DNA of 6,990 nt from Pseudomonadota bacterium (GCA_021783855.1 JAJXTL010000143.1:1-6990), one strand, 5' to 3'. Positions 1 through 6,906 are shown, counted from the first letter of the stretch. Translations and numbers: made by a program. Notes: generated by a model from the letters alone, not told the origin.

Positions 1-109
1 CCAGCAGAACGCCAGCTCATCGGAAGAGTTGGCGGCGACCGCCGAAGAGATGAACGGGCAGGCTACTCAGTTGCAGGATCTGATGGGGTTTTTCAAGGTT
101 AACCTGTAA
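1..109 (+). CDS. Methyl-accepting chemotaxis protein, C-terminal end (partial)
   Basis: These are the last 36 codons of a gene that starts left of the window; the frame begins at base 2 and ends in TAA at 107-109. The residues read QQNASSSEELAATAEEM and finish LQDLMGFFKVNL. This is the usual C-terminal end of the cytoplasmic signalling and methylation helix bundle of bacterial chemoreceptors: an alanine- and glutamate-rich helix followed by a short LxxLMxFFKV tail. There is no NWETF-type pentapeptide, so CheR and CheB would not be tethered to this receptor in the way known for enterobacterial Tsr and Tar. The genes for receptor methylation and demethylation follow directly, which supports the call. 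The sensory domain, membrane segments and ligand lie outside the window. Confidence 0.88.
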   Translation, partial: QQNASSSEELAATAEEMNGQATQLQDLMGFFKVNL

Positions 110-124
110 TTGGCAGGTCTTTAA
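102..124 (+). terminator. Weak hairpin at the chemoreceptor stop codon
   Basis: ACCTG (102-106) and CAGGT (114-118) form a 5-bp stem around the receptor stop codon, followed by a short tract CTTTAAAT. It is too weak to count as a proper intrinsic terminator. It may attenuate read-through or be chance. The next gene, cheR, begins about 80 bp downstream on the same strand. Confidence 0.2.
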
Positions 125-181
125 ATCCTGAACAGCCATCGTGCGGGACAGGTTGTTGTCACCTTGAGTTAAAAAATTTTT

Positions 182-187
182 GGAGGG
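182..187 (+). promoter_or_regulatory. Ribosome binding site of cheR
   Basis: GGAGGG ends four bases before the ATG at 192. This strong Shine-Dalgarno match decides the cheR start in favour of that ATG over the in-frame TTG at 180, which has no such site upstream. Confidence 0.75.
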
Positions 188-191
188 TAAG

Positions 192-1022
192 ATGCAAAGT
201 CAAATTGCGCCGGGAGTCAACGTCGTGTTGCACGACAGGGAGTTTGTGCAGTTTCGCGAGCTGATCTACCGCATTGCGGGTATCAGTCTGTCGGATGCCA
301 AGAAGCAGCTGGTTGCCAGTCGTCTGGCCAAGCGTTTGCGGCATCATAATATGACGAATTACGGCGATTATTTGCGCTTGATTACCTCGGTGACCGGCAA
401 GCCCGAGTTGCAGGTGGCGGTCGATTCGCTGACCACCAATGAGACGCACTTTTTCAGGGAACCCAAGCATTTCGACTTTCTGCGTGACAAGGTCATCGCC
501 GAGCGCAAGGTGGGGCGCGGTATGCGTATCTGGAGCGCCGCCTGTTCCAGCGGGGAAGAACCCTACAGCATCGCGATGATGCTCGATGATATGCTGGGCA
601 ACGAGCCGTGGGAGCTGGTGGCCTCGGACATCAGCACGCAAATTCTGGAAAAGGCGCGCAACGGTGTGTATCCTGCCGTGCGTATTCCGGAAGTGCCCAG
701 GCCCTATCTGAACCGTTACTGCCTCAAAGGGGTAGGCGAGGATGAAGGCACCATGCAGATCGAACCGTTTTTGCGCGAGCGCATCCGTTTCATGTCGCAT
801 AACCTGACCGAGACGGCATCCGGTCTGGGACTATTCGACGTGATCTTTTTACGCAATGTGATGATTTATTTCGATCCGGACACCAAGCGTCAGGTCGTAT
901 CCAGACTGTTGCCTTTTTTGCGTCCCGGCGGATATTTTCTGGTCGGGCATTCGGAGAGTCTCAACGGCGTGAGCGAGGTATTGAAACCGGTGCTGCCGGC
1001 CGTTTATCGTAAACCGGAGTAA
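192..1022 (+). CDS. cheR: Chemotaxis protein methyltransferase CheR
   Basis: CheR transfers methyl groups from S-adenosylmethionine to specific glutamates in the cytoplasmic part of chemoreceptors, opposing CheB to give sensory adaptation. The ATG at 192 is chosen because GGAGGG lies at 182-187. An upstream TTG at 180 would add four residues but would place this ribosome site inside the gene. The 276-residue product has the normal family length. The N-terminal helical domain spans about residues 15-85. The family signature TTNETHFFRE (81-90) contains the conserved Arg89. The SAM-binding loop is ACSSGEEPYSIA (117-128), with the acidic ASD at 144-146. The LRNVMIYFD motif is at 220-228 and is followed by the GGYFLVGHSESL strand. 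All expected motifs are intact. It sits between a chemoreceptor and cheD, as in many betaproteobacterial chemotaxis operons. Confidence 0.96.
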   Translation: MQSQIAPGVNVVLHDREFVQFRELIYRIAGISLSDAKKQLVASRLAKRLRHHNMTNYGDYLRLITSVTGKPELQVAVDSLTTNETHFFREPKHFDFLRDKVIAERKVGRGMRIWSAACSSGEEPYSIAMMLDDMLGNEPWELVASDISTQILEKARNGVYPAVRIPEVPRPYLNRYCLKGVGEDEGTMQIEPFLRERIRFMSHNLTETASGLGLFDVIFLRNVMIYFDPDTKRQVVSRLLPFLRPGGYFLVGHSESLNGVSEVLKPVLPAVYRKPE

Positions 1023-1050
1023 GATCATAGCTACTGCCAAACCTGCTCAT

Positions 1051-1548
1051 TTGATCGAAATTTTTCTGCAGCCGGGCGAGATTTATTTCGGCGATCAGGA
1101 TACCCGCATCCGCACCCTGCTGGGTTCCTGTGTGGCGGTGGTGATGTGGCATCCGGTGCTGCGGGTGGGCGGAATGTGTCATTACATGTTGCCCGGACGT
1201 CCGGGCGGCAGGCGCGAGGAGCTGGACGGGCGTTATGGTGATGAGGCGATCGCGCTGATGCTGCGTGAAATTCGCCATAACGGCACGCACCCTTGCGAGT
1301 ATCAGGTCAAGCTGTTCGGCGGCGGTCATATGTTCTCCGCACAAAAGCGGGTCGGCGAGGCGCATATCGGCGCGAAGAACGTCGAGATGGCAAGGCAGTT
1401 GATGCAGCAGCATGGTTTTGAGGTGTGTTCCGAACACATGGGCGGCGACGGACACCGCAACATATTTTTTGACATTTGGAACGGCCATGTGTGGGTACGC
1501 CATCAGGCGCCGCAAACTGAGGGGAATAAACAGATATGCGCACAATAA
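1051..1548 (+). CDS. cheD: Chemoreceptor glutamine deamidase CheD
   Basis: CheD converts particular glutamines in chemoreceptors to methylatable glutamates; in some bacteria it also works with the CheC phosphatase. Counting from the TTG at 1051 (165 residues), the core reads [13 protein letters not shown] followed by GGMCHYMLP. Cys27 and His44 match the catalytic cysteine and histidine of the Thermotoga enzyme, and Thr22 lies close by. FGGGHMF and a late [12 protein letters not shown] segment are also typical. The start is uncertain. TTG 1051 is the only standard start codon in this frame after the stop at 982, but it has no ribosome site and begins right at the conserved core. The open frame continues upstream, where ATC 1024 and ATA 1027 sit behind GGAG (1016-1019) and would give a start such as [13 protein letters not shown]. 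The gene lies 28 bp after cheR if TTG is used and overlaps cheB by 13 bp, so translational coupling is likely. Confidence 0.9.
   Translation: MIEIFLQPGEIYFGDQDTRIRTLLGSCVAVVMWHPVLRVGGMCHYMLPGRPGGRREELDGRYGDEAIALMLREIRHNGTHPCEYQVKLFGGGHMFSAQKRVGEAHIGAKNVEMARQLMQQHGFEVCSEHMGGDGHRNIFFDIWNGHVWVRHQAPQTEGNKQICAQ
1519..1524 (+). promoter_or_regulatory. Ribosome binding site of cheB inside cheD
   Basis: GAGGGG lies inside the last codons of cheD, 11 bases before the cheB ATG. The spacing is slightly long. The position supports coupled translation of cheD and cheB. Confidence 0.5.
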
Positions 1549-2642
1549 AAGTCTTGATTGTCGATGATTCGGCCGTGGTGCGTCAGGTGTTGTCGGCCGC
1601 GCTGGCAAAAGATCCTTCCATCGAGTTGATCGGTGCGGCTGCCGATCCGGTTTTTGCGATGGAACGCATGAAGAAGGACTGGCCGGACGTGATCGTGCTG
1701 GACGTGGAGATGCCGCGCATGGATGGCATCACCTTCCTGAAAAAGATCATGAGCGAGCGTCCGACCCCGGTGCTGATCTGCTCTACCCTGACCGAGAAGG
1801 GGGCGGCGACTACGATACAGGCGCTGGAGGCGGGCGCATTCAGCATTGTCAACAAACCCAAGATGGGTCTGAAGGGTTTCCTGGAAGAGTCGTCCGACGA
1901 TCTGATCAGCATCATCAAGGCGGCAGCACAGGCCAATCCGGGCAAGCTGGTGCCGAAAATCCGTATGCCGTCGGCGCAGCCGTCCAGCGGGGCTGGGTTG
2001 CCCCCGGGGGCGGTGCCGCCCAAGCTGTCCGCCGATGCGATTCTGTCCGCGACCACGCATGCCATGCTGGAAACCACCGAGCGGGTGGTGGCGATCGGCA
2101 CTTCCACCGGCGGCACGCAGGCGCTGGAAGTGGTGCTCACCGCCTTGCCGCAGGTGTGCCCGGGTATCGTGATCGTGCAGCACATGCCGGAAAAATTCAC
2201 CGGTGCGTTCGCCGAGCGACTCAACAGTCTGTGCAAAATCGAGGTGAGAGAAGCCAAGACCGGCGACCGCGTGCTGCCGGGGCGCGCGCTGATCGCGCCG
2301 GGCGGACGGCACATGTTATTGAAACGCAACGGATCGCAATATCATGTGGATATCGTGGACGGGCCGCCGGTGAGTCGCCATCGTCCCTCGGTGGATGTGC
2401 TGTTCCGTTCGGTCGCCAAATGTGCGGGGAAAAATGCGCTGGGCATCATCATGACCGGCATGGGCGACGACGGCGCGGTGGGATTGCTGGAGATGCGCAA
2501 CGAGGGCGCGCTGACCATCGGGCAGGACGAGCAGAGTTGCGTGGTATACGGCATGCCCAAGGAGGCGGTCAAGCGCGGCGCGGTCATCAAAACCTTGCCG
2601 TTGTCCGGTATCGCCGGCGCGATTGCCGGGCTGAACCGCTGA
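1536..2642 (+). CDS. cheB: Chemotaxis response regulator, protein-glutamate methylesterase/glutaminase CheB
   Basis: CheB removes methyl groups from receptor glutamates and deamidates receptor glutamines; phosphorylation by CheA activates it, closing the adaptation loop with CheR. The 368-residue protein starts at ATG 1536, with GAGGGG at 1519-1524, and overlaps the end of cheD by 13 bp. The receiver domain (about 3-120) has the acidic pair Asp10-Asp11, phospho-acceptor Asp56 in [11 protein letters not shown], Ser83 and Lys107 in NKP. A Pro/Ala-rich linker follows at about 135-178. The methylesterase domain has GTSTGG with Ser190, VQHMPEKF with His216 and GMGDDGA with Asp312. The 26- and 96-residue spacings between these three equal those of the Salmonella Ser164-His190-Asp286 triad. 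The protein appears complete and active. It is the last chemotaxis gene before the non-coding gap to uvrB. Confidence 0.97.
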   Translation: MRTIKVLIVDDSAVVRQVLSAALAKDPSIELIGAAADPVFAMERMKKDWPDVIVLDVEMPRMDGITFLKKIMSERPTPVLICSTLTEKGAATTIQALEAGAFSIVNKPKMGLKGFLEESSDDLISIIKAAAQANPGKLVPKIRMPSAQPSSGAGLPPGAVPPKLSADAILSATTHAMLETTERVVAIGTSTGGTQALEVVLTALPQVCPGIVIVQHMPEKFTGAFAERLNSLCKIEVREAKTGDRVLPGRALIAPGGRHMLLKRNGSQYHVDIVDGPPVSRHRPSVDVLFRSVAKCAGKNALGIIMTGMGDDGAVGLLEMRNEGALTIGQDEQSCVVYGMPKEAVKRGAVIKTLPLSGIAGAIAGLNR

Positions 2643-2649
2643 CAAACAT

Positions 2650-2688
2650 GGCGCAAGCTCCACCCCTAAGCATGAAAGTGCTTGCGCC
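2650..2688. other. Hairpin directly downstream of cheB
   Basis: GGCGCAAGC (2650-2658) and GCTTGCGCC (2680-2688) are perfect 9-base inverted repeats with a 21-base loop, starting eight bases after the cheB stop. No T-run follows, so it is not a standard intrinsic terminator. It could stabilise the 3' end of the che transcript or mark a Rho-dependent end. Confidence 0.55.
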
Positions 2689-2738
2689 GGTCGGCTCCCT
2701 CACCCAAACCCTGATGGAACAACTAGCCATTCGACTAA

Positions 2739-2829
2739 GCTGCCAAAAGACGGCAGCCAAGTCGCTGGTTATCTCCCGGAGGGGAGAGCGCAGCGAGGGG
2801 GGCGAAGCCAAACAAACGAATCGCTTCGC
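2739..2829. other. Three further hairpins in the cheB-uvrB gap
   Basis: Three short GC-rich inverted repeats follow each other. GCTGCC (2739-2744) pairs with GGCAGC (2752-2757) across a 7-base loop. TCTCCC (2772-2777) pairs with GGGAGA (2782-2787) across 4 bases. GCGAAGC (2802-2808) pairs with GCTTCGC (2823-2829) across 14 bases. None is followed by a T-run. The 298 bp from 2643 to 2940 holds no convincing gene. This looks like a structured leader, a degenerate palindromic repeat or a small RNA; the sequence does not decide between them. Confidence 0.45.
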
Positions 2830-2870
2830 GACTTTCACGGTAACATAATTGCCGGGGAAAAGCGGGACGC

Positions 2871-2899
2871 TTGAATAGCAGCAGTGTAGTGTTTATCAT
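2871..2899 (+). promoter_or_regulatory. Sigma70-type promoter for uvrB
   Basis: TTGAAT (2871-2876, four of six matches to the -35 consensus) and TATCAT (2894-2899, five of six to the -10) are separated by exactly 17 bases. Transcription would start near 2906, about 35 bases before the uvrB ATG. This implies uvrB has its own promoter separate from the chemotaxis operon. No LexA-type CTGT-N8-ACAG site was seen around it. Confidence 0.55.
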
Positions 2900-2940
2900 G
2901 CGTCGCTTGCGGTGAATGTCGCCGCCCGGCAAATGATACG

Positions 2941-4965
2941 ATGAACATCAAAACCTTCCCGAACAGTCCTTACCGATTGCATCAGCCTTTCGAGCCTGCC
3001 GGCGATCAGCCGACGGCGATCGATCAATTAGTCGAGGGTATCAACGATGGGCTGGCATTCCAGACGCTGCTGGGGGTGACCGGCTCCGGTAAGACCTATA
3101 CCATGGCCAATGTGATCGCGCGCTGCGGCAGGCCTGCGATGGTGATGGCGCCGAACAAGACGCTGGCGGCGCAACTGTATTCCGAGTTGCGCGATTTTTT
3201 CCCCGAAAATGCGGTGGAATATTTCGTCTCCTACTACGATTATTACCAGCCCGAGGCCTATGTGCCTTCGCGCGACGTGTTCATCGAGAAGGATTCGGCG
3301 ATCAACGAGCAGATCGAGCAGATGCGGCTCTCCGCCACCAAGGCGCTGCTGGAAAGGGAAGACTGCATCATCGTCGCGACCGTGTCGGCGATTTACGGTA
3401 TCGGCGACCCGGTGGATTATCACGGCATGATCTTGCATCTGCGCCACAACGAAAAAATGCACCAGCGCGAGGTGATCAAACGCCTGATCGAGATGCAGTA
3501 CGAGCGCAACGACATCGATTTTACGCGCGGCCGCTTTCGCGTCAGGGGAGACGTGATCGACGTGTTCCCGGCCGAGAGCAGCGAGCAGGCGCTGCGCATC
3601 ACGCTGTTCGACGACGAGGTGGAGACGCTTTCATTGTTCGATCCGTTGACCGGCCATATCCAGCAGAAAGTGCCGCGCTATACGGTGTATCCTTCCAGCC
3701 ATTACGTCACGCCGCGCGCGACCGTGCTATCGGCGATCGAGACCATCAAGCTGGAGCTGGCCGAGCGCATCGCGTTTTATGTGAAGGAAAACAAGTTGAT
3801 CGAGGCGCAGCGCATCGAACAGCGCACCCGCCACGATCTGGAAATGCTCACCGAAATCGGTTTTACCAAGGGGATTGAAAATTATTCAAGGCATTTGTCG
3901 GGCAGAAAGGCGGGCGATCCGCCGCCGACGCTGCTGGACTATCTGCCGCCCAACGCGCTGATGTTTCTCGATGAGAGCCATGTGATGGTGCCGCAGGTGG
4001 GCGCGATGTACAAGGGCGACCGGGCGCGCAAGGAGAATCTGGTTGAGTACGGCTTCCGCCTGCCGTCCGCGATGGATAACCGCCCGCTGCGTTTCGACGA
4101 ATTCGAGCACATCATGCGTCAGAGTATCTTCGTCTCCGCAACGCCCTCGGTGTATGAAGCCGAACATGCAGGACAGGTGGTCGAGCAGGTGGTGCGCCCC
4201 ACCGGTCTGGTCGATCCGGTCATCATCGTGCGTCCGGCCATCAATCAGGTCGACGATCTGATGTCGGAAATTTCGCTGCGCATCAAGGCGGGGGAGCGCG
4301 TGCTGGTCACCACGTTAACCAAGCGCATGTCGGAAGATCTGACTGAATATCTGTCCGAGCACGGCATCAAGGTGCGCTATCTGCATTCGGACATCGACAC
4401 GGTCGAGCGCGTCGAGATCATCCGCGATCTGCGTCTGGGCATGTTCGATGTGCTGATCGGCATCAATTTGCTGCGCGAGGGGCTGGATATTCCCGAGGTG
4501 TCGCTGGTCGCAATATTGGACGCGGACAAGGAAGGTTTTTTGCGCTCGGAACGTTCGCTGATCCAGACCATAGGCCGGGCGGCGCGACATCTGCACGGCA
4601 CGGCGATCCTGTATGCCGACCGGATCACCAACTCGATGCGCCACGCGATGGATGAAACTGAACGTCGCCGCACCAAGCAGGTGGCGCACAATCTGGCGCA
4701 CGGCATCACGCCGCAAGGCGTGCAGAAGCGCATCAAGGACATCATCGAGGGCACGTATGAACTCGACGATGCGCGCAGCAACCAGAAAATGGCTCAGGAA
4801 CAGGCGAAATATCTGGCGATGAGCGAAAAGCAAATAGCAAAAGAAATCGGCAGATTGGAAAAGGAAATGCTGGCTGCCGCCAAGAATCTGGAATTCGAGA
4901 AGGCGGTCGAACTCCGCGACCGGCTTAAAAAACTGCGCGAGGGCGTGCTGCTTTCGACCTTGTAA
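2941..4965 (+). CDS. uvrB: Excinuclease ABC subunit B (UvrB)
   Basis: UvrB is the central protein of nucleotide excision repair. Loaded by UvrA, it verifies a DNA lesion with its beta-hairpin and recruits UvrC for dual incision. The 674-residue product has normal length and all main elements. The Walker A motif is GVTGSGKT (45-52). The aromatic beta-hairpin begins [15 protein letters not shown] at residue 98. The DESH Walker B motif is at 344-347, helicase motif GLDIPEV at about 514-520 and QTIGRAAR at 542-549. The C-terminal UVR domain that contacts UvrC spans about 634-669. The ATG at 2941 gives the usual N-terminus ([12 protein letters not shown] follows), but no good Shine-Dalgarno sequence precedes it. 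A three-codon ORF, ATG ATA CGA TGA (2933-2944), overlaps this start. The gene has its own promoter and terminator, so it appears to be transcribed alone. Confidence 0.98.
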   Translation: MNIKTFPNSPYRLHQPFEPAGDQPTAIDQLVEGINDGLAFQTLLGVTGSGKTYTMANVIARCGRPAMVMAPNKTLAAQLYSELRDFFPENAVEYFVSYYDYYQPEAYVPSRDVFIEKDSAINEQIEQMRLSATKALLEREDCIIVATVSAIYGIGDPVDYHGMILHLRHNEKMHQREVIKRLIEMQYERNDIDFTRGRFRVRGDVIDVFPAESSEQALRITLFDDEVETLSLFDPLTGHIQQKVPRYTVYPSSHYVTPRATVLSAIETIKLELAERIAFYVKENKLIEAQRIEQRTRHDLEMLTEIGFTKGIENYSRHLSGRKAGDPPPTLLDYLPPNALMFLDESHVMVPQVGAMYKGDRARKENLVEYGFRLPSAMDNRPLRFDEFEHIMRQSIFVSATPSVYEAEHAGQVVEQVVRPTGLVDPVIIVRPAINQVDDLMSEISLRIKAGERVLVTTLTKRMSEDLTEYLSEHGIKVRYLHSDIDTVERVEIIRDLRLGMFDVLIGINLLREGLDIPEVSLVAILDADKEGFLRSERSLIQTIGRAARHLHGTAILYADRITNSMRHAMDETERRRTKQVAHNLAHGITPQGVQKRIKDIIEGTYELDDARSNQKMAQEQAKYLAMSEKQIAKEIGRLEKEMLAAAKNLEFEKAVELRDRLKKLREGVLLSTL

Positions 4966-5032
4966 GCGTTTCGGCTGTCCCAGGAAATCGGCAGCATCAC
5001 TCCGTTTTTTTAAGTTCTCTGGGTCAAATTCC

Positions 5033-5053
5033 ACGCCGCTTGCGGCGTTTGTT
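5033..5053 (+). terminator. Intrinsic terminator of uvrB
   Basis: ACGCCG (5033-5038), loop CTTG and CGGCGT (5043-5048) form a compact GC-rich stem, followed by TTGTT. It lies 67 bp after the uvrB stop with no gene between. A separate run of seven T at 5005-5011 has no strong stem in front of it. The neighbouring gene is convergent, so termination here is expected. Confidence 0.65.
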
Positions 5054-5108
5054 GTCATCCCGAACGAAGTGAGGGATCTTAAGATTCATCGCCATGCTCG
5101 GAATGACA
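5053..5108. repeat. Degenerate inverted repeat of the GTCATTCCGAGCGAAG type
   Basis: TGTCATCCCGAAC (5053-5065) and GCTCGGAATGACA (5096-5108) are inverted copies matching at 11 of 13 positions. The unit continues as GAAGTGAGGGATCTT, and a perfect palindrome ATCTTAAGAT lies at 5076-5085. Sequences of this form (GTCATTCCGAGCGAAGCGAGGAATCT) occur as dispersed intergenic repeats in many bacteria. It fills the gap between the uvrB terminator and the end of the convergent SDR gene, stopping ten bases before that gene's stop codon. It may act as a terminator for the minus-strand gene. Copy number elsewhere in the genome cannot be seen here. Confidence 0.6.
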
Positions 5109-5117
5109 CGGAGGCGA

Positions 5118-5852
5118 TTAGACGAAGCGACCGCCGCCGTCGATGTGGAGGACTTCGGCATTCATATAGCCGTTACTGAGCAGGAAGATGATCGCCTCTC
5201 CAACTTCACACGCGCGCCCGACTCGACCGACCGGCAATTGTTCCGCCGCTTGTGCGAATATCGCCGCCCGACCTTCGGGGCCGAAAACATCGAACAGTGA
5301 CGTATCAATGAGGCCCGGTGCGATGACATTGACGCGAATGGGCTTTAGTTCGAGAGCGAGTGAGCGCGCGAGCGCCTCTATACCACGAATTGCCGCCGCT
5401 GTGATCGAAGCCCCATGGGCTGAGGGGCGGTCCGAATACTGTCCGCCCATTAACACGATTGATCCGGTTGGCGGCATTGAGGGTAACGCGGCCTTGATGG
5501 CATAAACAGCCCCCGCGATACGTTGTTGGATATCGACGAGCAATTGATCCGGATCGGAATTGGCCAGCTTACCCACGTGCAAGCTGCCGGCAGTAATCAC
5601 AAGGTGATCTACCCGCGTCATACCGTTAAATACAGCCTCGACGCTTTTTCGTTCTGCAATATCGGCAATTGCCGTTTGCGCGCCCCCTATTTTGCGGGCG
5701 GCAGCCTCAAGCTTTGCTGGCGTTCGACCTATAAGGGTGACAATTGCTCCTTTGGCTTTTGCAGCCACCGCTGTTGCCAAGCCAATTCCGGAGCTTCCGC
5801 CGAATACAACGACATGTGCGCTGTTAAGGGGTGTTTGCGTGCTGATGTCCAT
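5118..5852 (-). CDS. Atypical short-chain dehydrogenase/reductase family protein lacking the catalytic tetrad
   Basis: The 244-residue protein has a classical SDR fold by sequence. It shows the nucleotide-binding loop GGSSGIG (18-24), Arg43 after the second strand, which suggests NADP(H), ADI (63-65) for the adenine pocket, and ITAGS (86-90) where NNAG is usual. APGLIDT (178-184) and a C-terminal IDGGGRFV complete it. The active site is absent. The strand-5 Ser position reads MGG (135-137), the Tyr-x3-Lys pair is Thr151 and Ile155, and the helix-4 Asn position is Arg111. This resembles the SDR subgroup described from Listeria Lin1944, whose function is unknown. It may bind a cofactor without acting as a normal oxidoreductase. 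The ATG at 5850-5852 is supported by AAGGA (complement of 5859-5863). The gene is divergent from a LysR-type regulator, its likely controller. No substrate can be assigned. Confidence 0.88.
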   Translation of the reverse strand: MDISTQTPLNSAHVVVFGGSSGIGLATAVAAKAKGAIVTLIGRTPAKLEAAARKIGGAQTAIADIAERKSVEAVFNGMTRVDHLVITAGSLHVGKLANSDPDQLLVDIQQRIAGAVYAIKAALPSMPPTGSIVLMGGQYSDRPSAHGASITAAAIRGIEALARSLALELKPIRVNVIAPGLIDTSLFDVFGPEGRAAIFAQAAEQLPVGRVGRACEVGEAIIFLLSNGYMNAEVLHIDGGGRFV

Positions 5853-5858
5853 GTGGTT

Positions 5859-5863
5859 TCCTT
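5859..5863 (-). promoter_or_regulatory. Ribosome binding site of the SDR gene
   Basis: On the minus strand AAGGA lies six bases before the ATG at 5852-5850, a good match and spacing that supports this start. Confidence 0.65.
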
Positions 5864-5870
5864 GATGAGA

Positions 5871-5899
5871 TTGAGATAGTGAGGCCGAGCAGATACTAT
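5871..5899 (+). promoter_or_regulatory. Candidate promoter of the LysR-type regulator
   Basis: TTGAGA (5871-5876, five of six matches to -35) and TACTAT (5894-5899, four of six to -10) are 17 bases apart. Transcription would start near 5906 and run about 57 bases to the regulator start. The promoter overlaps the leader of the divergent SDR gene, so binding in this 110-bp region could affect both genes. No comparably good promoter was found for the SDR gene. Confidence 0.4.
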
Positions 5900-5926
5900 G
5901 TCATTCCAAATTGCCACAGAAGACGG

Positions 5927-5954
5927 TATTATCGAATATAACTTATTCAATAAG
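5927..5954. promoter_or_regulatory. Two AT-rich palindromes, possible LysR-type operator
   Basis: TATTatcgAATA (5927-5938) and the perfect CTTATTcAATAAG (5942-5954) are neighbouring inverted repeats sharing the half-sites TATT and AATA. They lie between the divergent SDR and LysR-type genes. LysR-type regulators commonly bind interrupted AT-rich dyads (T-N11-A) in such regions and repress their own gene. The second palindrome ends next to the regulator's ribosome site, so a protein bound there could block it. Assignment as an operator is inference. Confidence 0.4.
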
Positions 5955-5962
5955 AGAATGAC

Positions 5963-6874
5963 TTGGACTCACTGCATTGCATGCGACTCTTCACGCGCGC
6001 CGTCGAATTAGGCAGTTTTTCAGCAGTCGCCCGAGAGGAAAACACCAGCCAGCCCACTGTGAGCAAGATGATTGCTGCGCTGGAGCGACACTTGCGGGTT
6101 CGGCTGCTCGAAAGAACAACCACCAGTTTGACGCTCACCGAGGAAGGCAAGCGGTTTTACGAACGAAGCAAGCGGATAATTGAGGAATATACCGATGCCG
6201 TGGCGGATGCCCGAGGGCAAACGGATAGGGTTGCCGGTGCATTGCGGATAAACGCGCCCGTGGGCTTGGGTGAGTTACGTTTGAACGCGTTAATTCTCGA
6301 ATTTCTGGCGAAATATCCCGAGATCGAAATCGAATTGATTCTCAACGATCGCGTGATTGACCTCGTTGAGGAGGGCGTTGACGTGGCCATACGGCTTGGA
6401 GGTGAGCTCCCACCCAACGTCATTGCCCGCAATATTGCGTTTTCGCCACGCGTACTGGTTGCAACGAGAGCGTATGTCGAACGCGCCCCCAAGATCAACA
6501 AGCCCGAGGACTTGGCACAACACGAGTATTTTCGCTTTGCTGGGTTAGCCTTCGGAAACCGGTTGGAATTTTCCAACAATACCGAGAAAGTCATTGTCCT
6601 GACCAAGGGGCGCTTTCGCGTGAACAGCTCGCTCGCTTTGCGCGAGTGTTTTCTTGAGGGAAAAGGATTGGGTAGTGCTCCCGCTTGGCTTGTCCAGGAT
6701 TTGATCGAGACGGGGGACCTGATTCGATTACTCCAAAACTGGGAAATTCCGCCTCAGCAGACTCACCTGGTCTATCCGTCTCGCCAATACCAACCGCAGA
6801 GGACCCGAGCCTTGCTTCAGTTCATGGCGGAAAGAATCCCAAAGCTGCCTGGATTTCATGTGCCGGCCTCCTAG
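5963..6874 (+). CDS. LysR-family transcriptional regulator
   Basis: The 303-residue protein has the LysR layout. A winged helix-turn-helix occupies about residues 4-63, including GSFSAVAREENTSQPTVSKM and the LLERTTTSLTLTEEG wing. A linker helix follows. The effector-binding domain runs from about residue 90 (GALRINAPVGLGELRL) to the end; it contains the EEGVDVAIRLG segment and resembles the CrgA-like group. The start is TTG 5963, giving MDSLHCMRLF, which matches the MDxLxxMxxF start common in this group, with AAGAGA at 5952-5957. An ATG at 5981 would remove six residues, including part of that pattern; an ATG at 5958 is out of frame. It is divergent from the SDR gene and probably controls it and itself. 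The effector is unknown. The stop TAG lies in CTAG (6871-6874), directly beside a probable insertion-sequence end. Confidence 0.92.
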   Translation: MDSLHCMRLFTRAVELGSFSAVAREENTSQPTVSKMIAALERHLRVRLLERTTTSLTLTEEGKRFYERSKRIIEEYTDAVADARGQTDRVAGALRINAPVGLGELRLNALILEFLAKYPEIEIELILNDRVIDLVEEGVDVAIRLGGELPPNVIARNIAFSPRVLVATRAYVERAPKINKPEDLAQHEYFRFAGLAFGNRLEFSNNTEKVIVLTKGRFRVNSSLALRECFLEGKGLGSAPAWLVQDLIETGDLIRLLQNWEIPPQQTHLVYPSRQYQPQRTRALLQFMAERIPKLPGFHVPAS

Positions 6875-6900
6875 TGTAGTGTTGCATTCTTTATGGAACT

Positions 6901-6906
6901 TATAAT
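6901..6906 (+). promoter_or_regulatory. TATAAT -10 element before the partial transposase gene
   Basis: A perfect TATAAT lies 45 bases before the ATG at 6952. No -35 hexamer at the right distance is convincing: TTGCAT at 6882-6887 is only 13 bases away. It may be a weak internal promoter of the element. Confidence 0.3.

Noticed and set aside
110..180. Possible sigma54 promoter (TGGCAGG) before cheR
   Set aside because: The second element at the required spacing (TTGC-like) is missing, so only half of the motif is present.
159..800. 213-residue minus-strand frame over cheR
   Set aside because: It is antisense to the core of CheR and composed of His/Arg-rich sequence typical of shadow frames.
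1503..2312. Long minus-strand open frames of 269 and 248 residues opposite cheB
   Set aside because: They lie entirely against a gene with full CheB motifs, have low-complexity Arg/His-rich or Ser/Ala-rich content and no family motif. They are antisense shadows of GC-rich coding sequence.
2672..2848. 58-codon ORF from an ATG in the cheB-uvrB gap
   Set aside because: It starts in a hairpin loop without a ribosome site, runs through three further hairpins, and its product (with SRRGERSEGGEAK) looks like translated non-coding repeat.
4966..5011. T-run at 5005-5011 as a first uvrB terminator
   Set aside because: The only stem before it is about four base pairs with a long loop. The hairpin at 5033-5053 is far better.
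4315..5058. 247-residue minus-strand frame over the end of uvrB
   Set aside because: It is antisense to the conserved helicase motifs and UVR domain of UvrB, with no recognisable domain or ribosome site.
2884..6883. The 11-mer AGTGTAGTGTT occurs before uvrB (2883-2893) and after the LysR-type gene (6873-6883)
   Set aside because: A shared 11-mer is expected by chance within a 7-kb window, and the flanks do not match. It was not taken as a direct repeat or target duplication.
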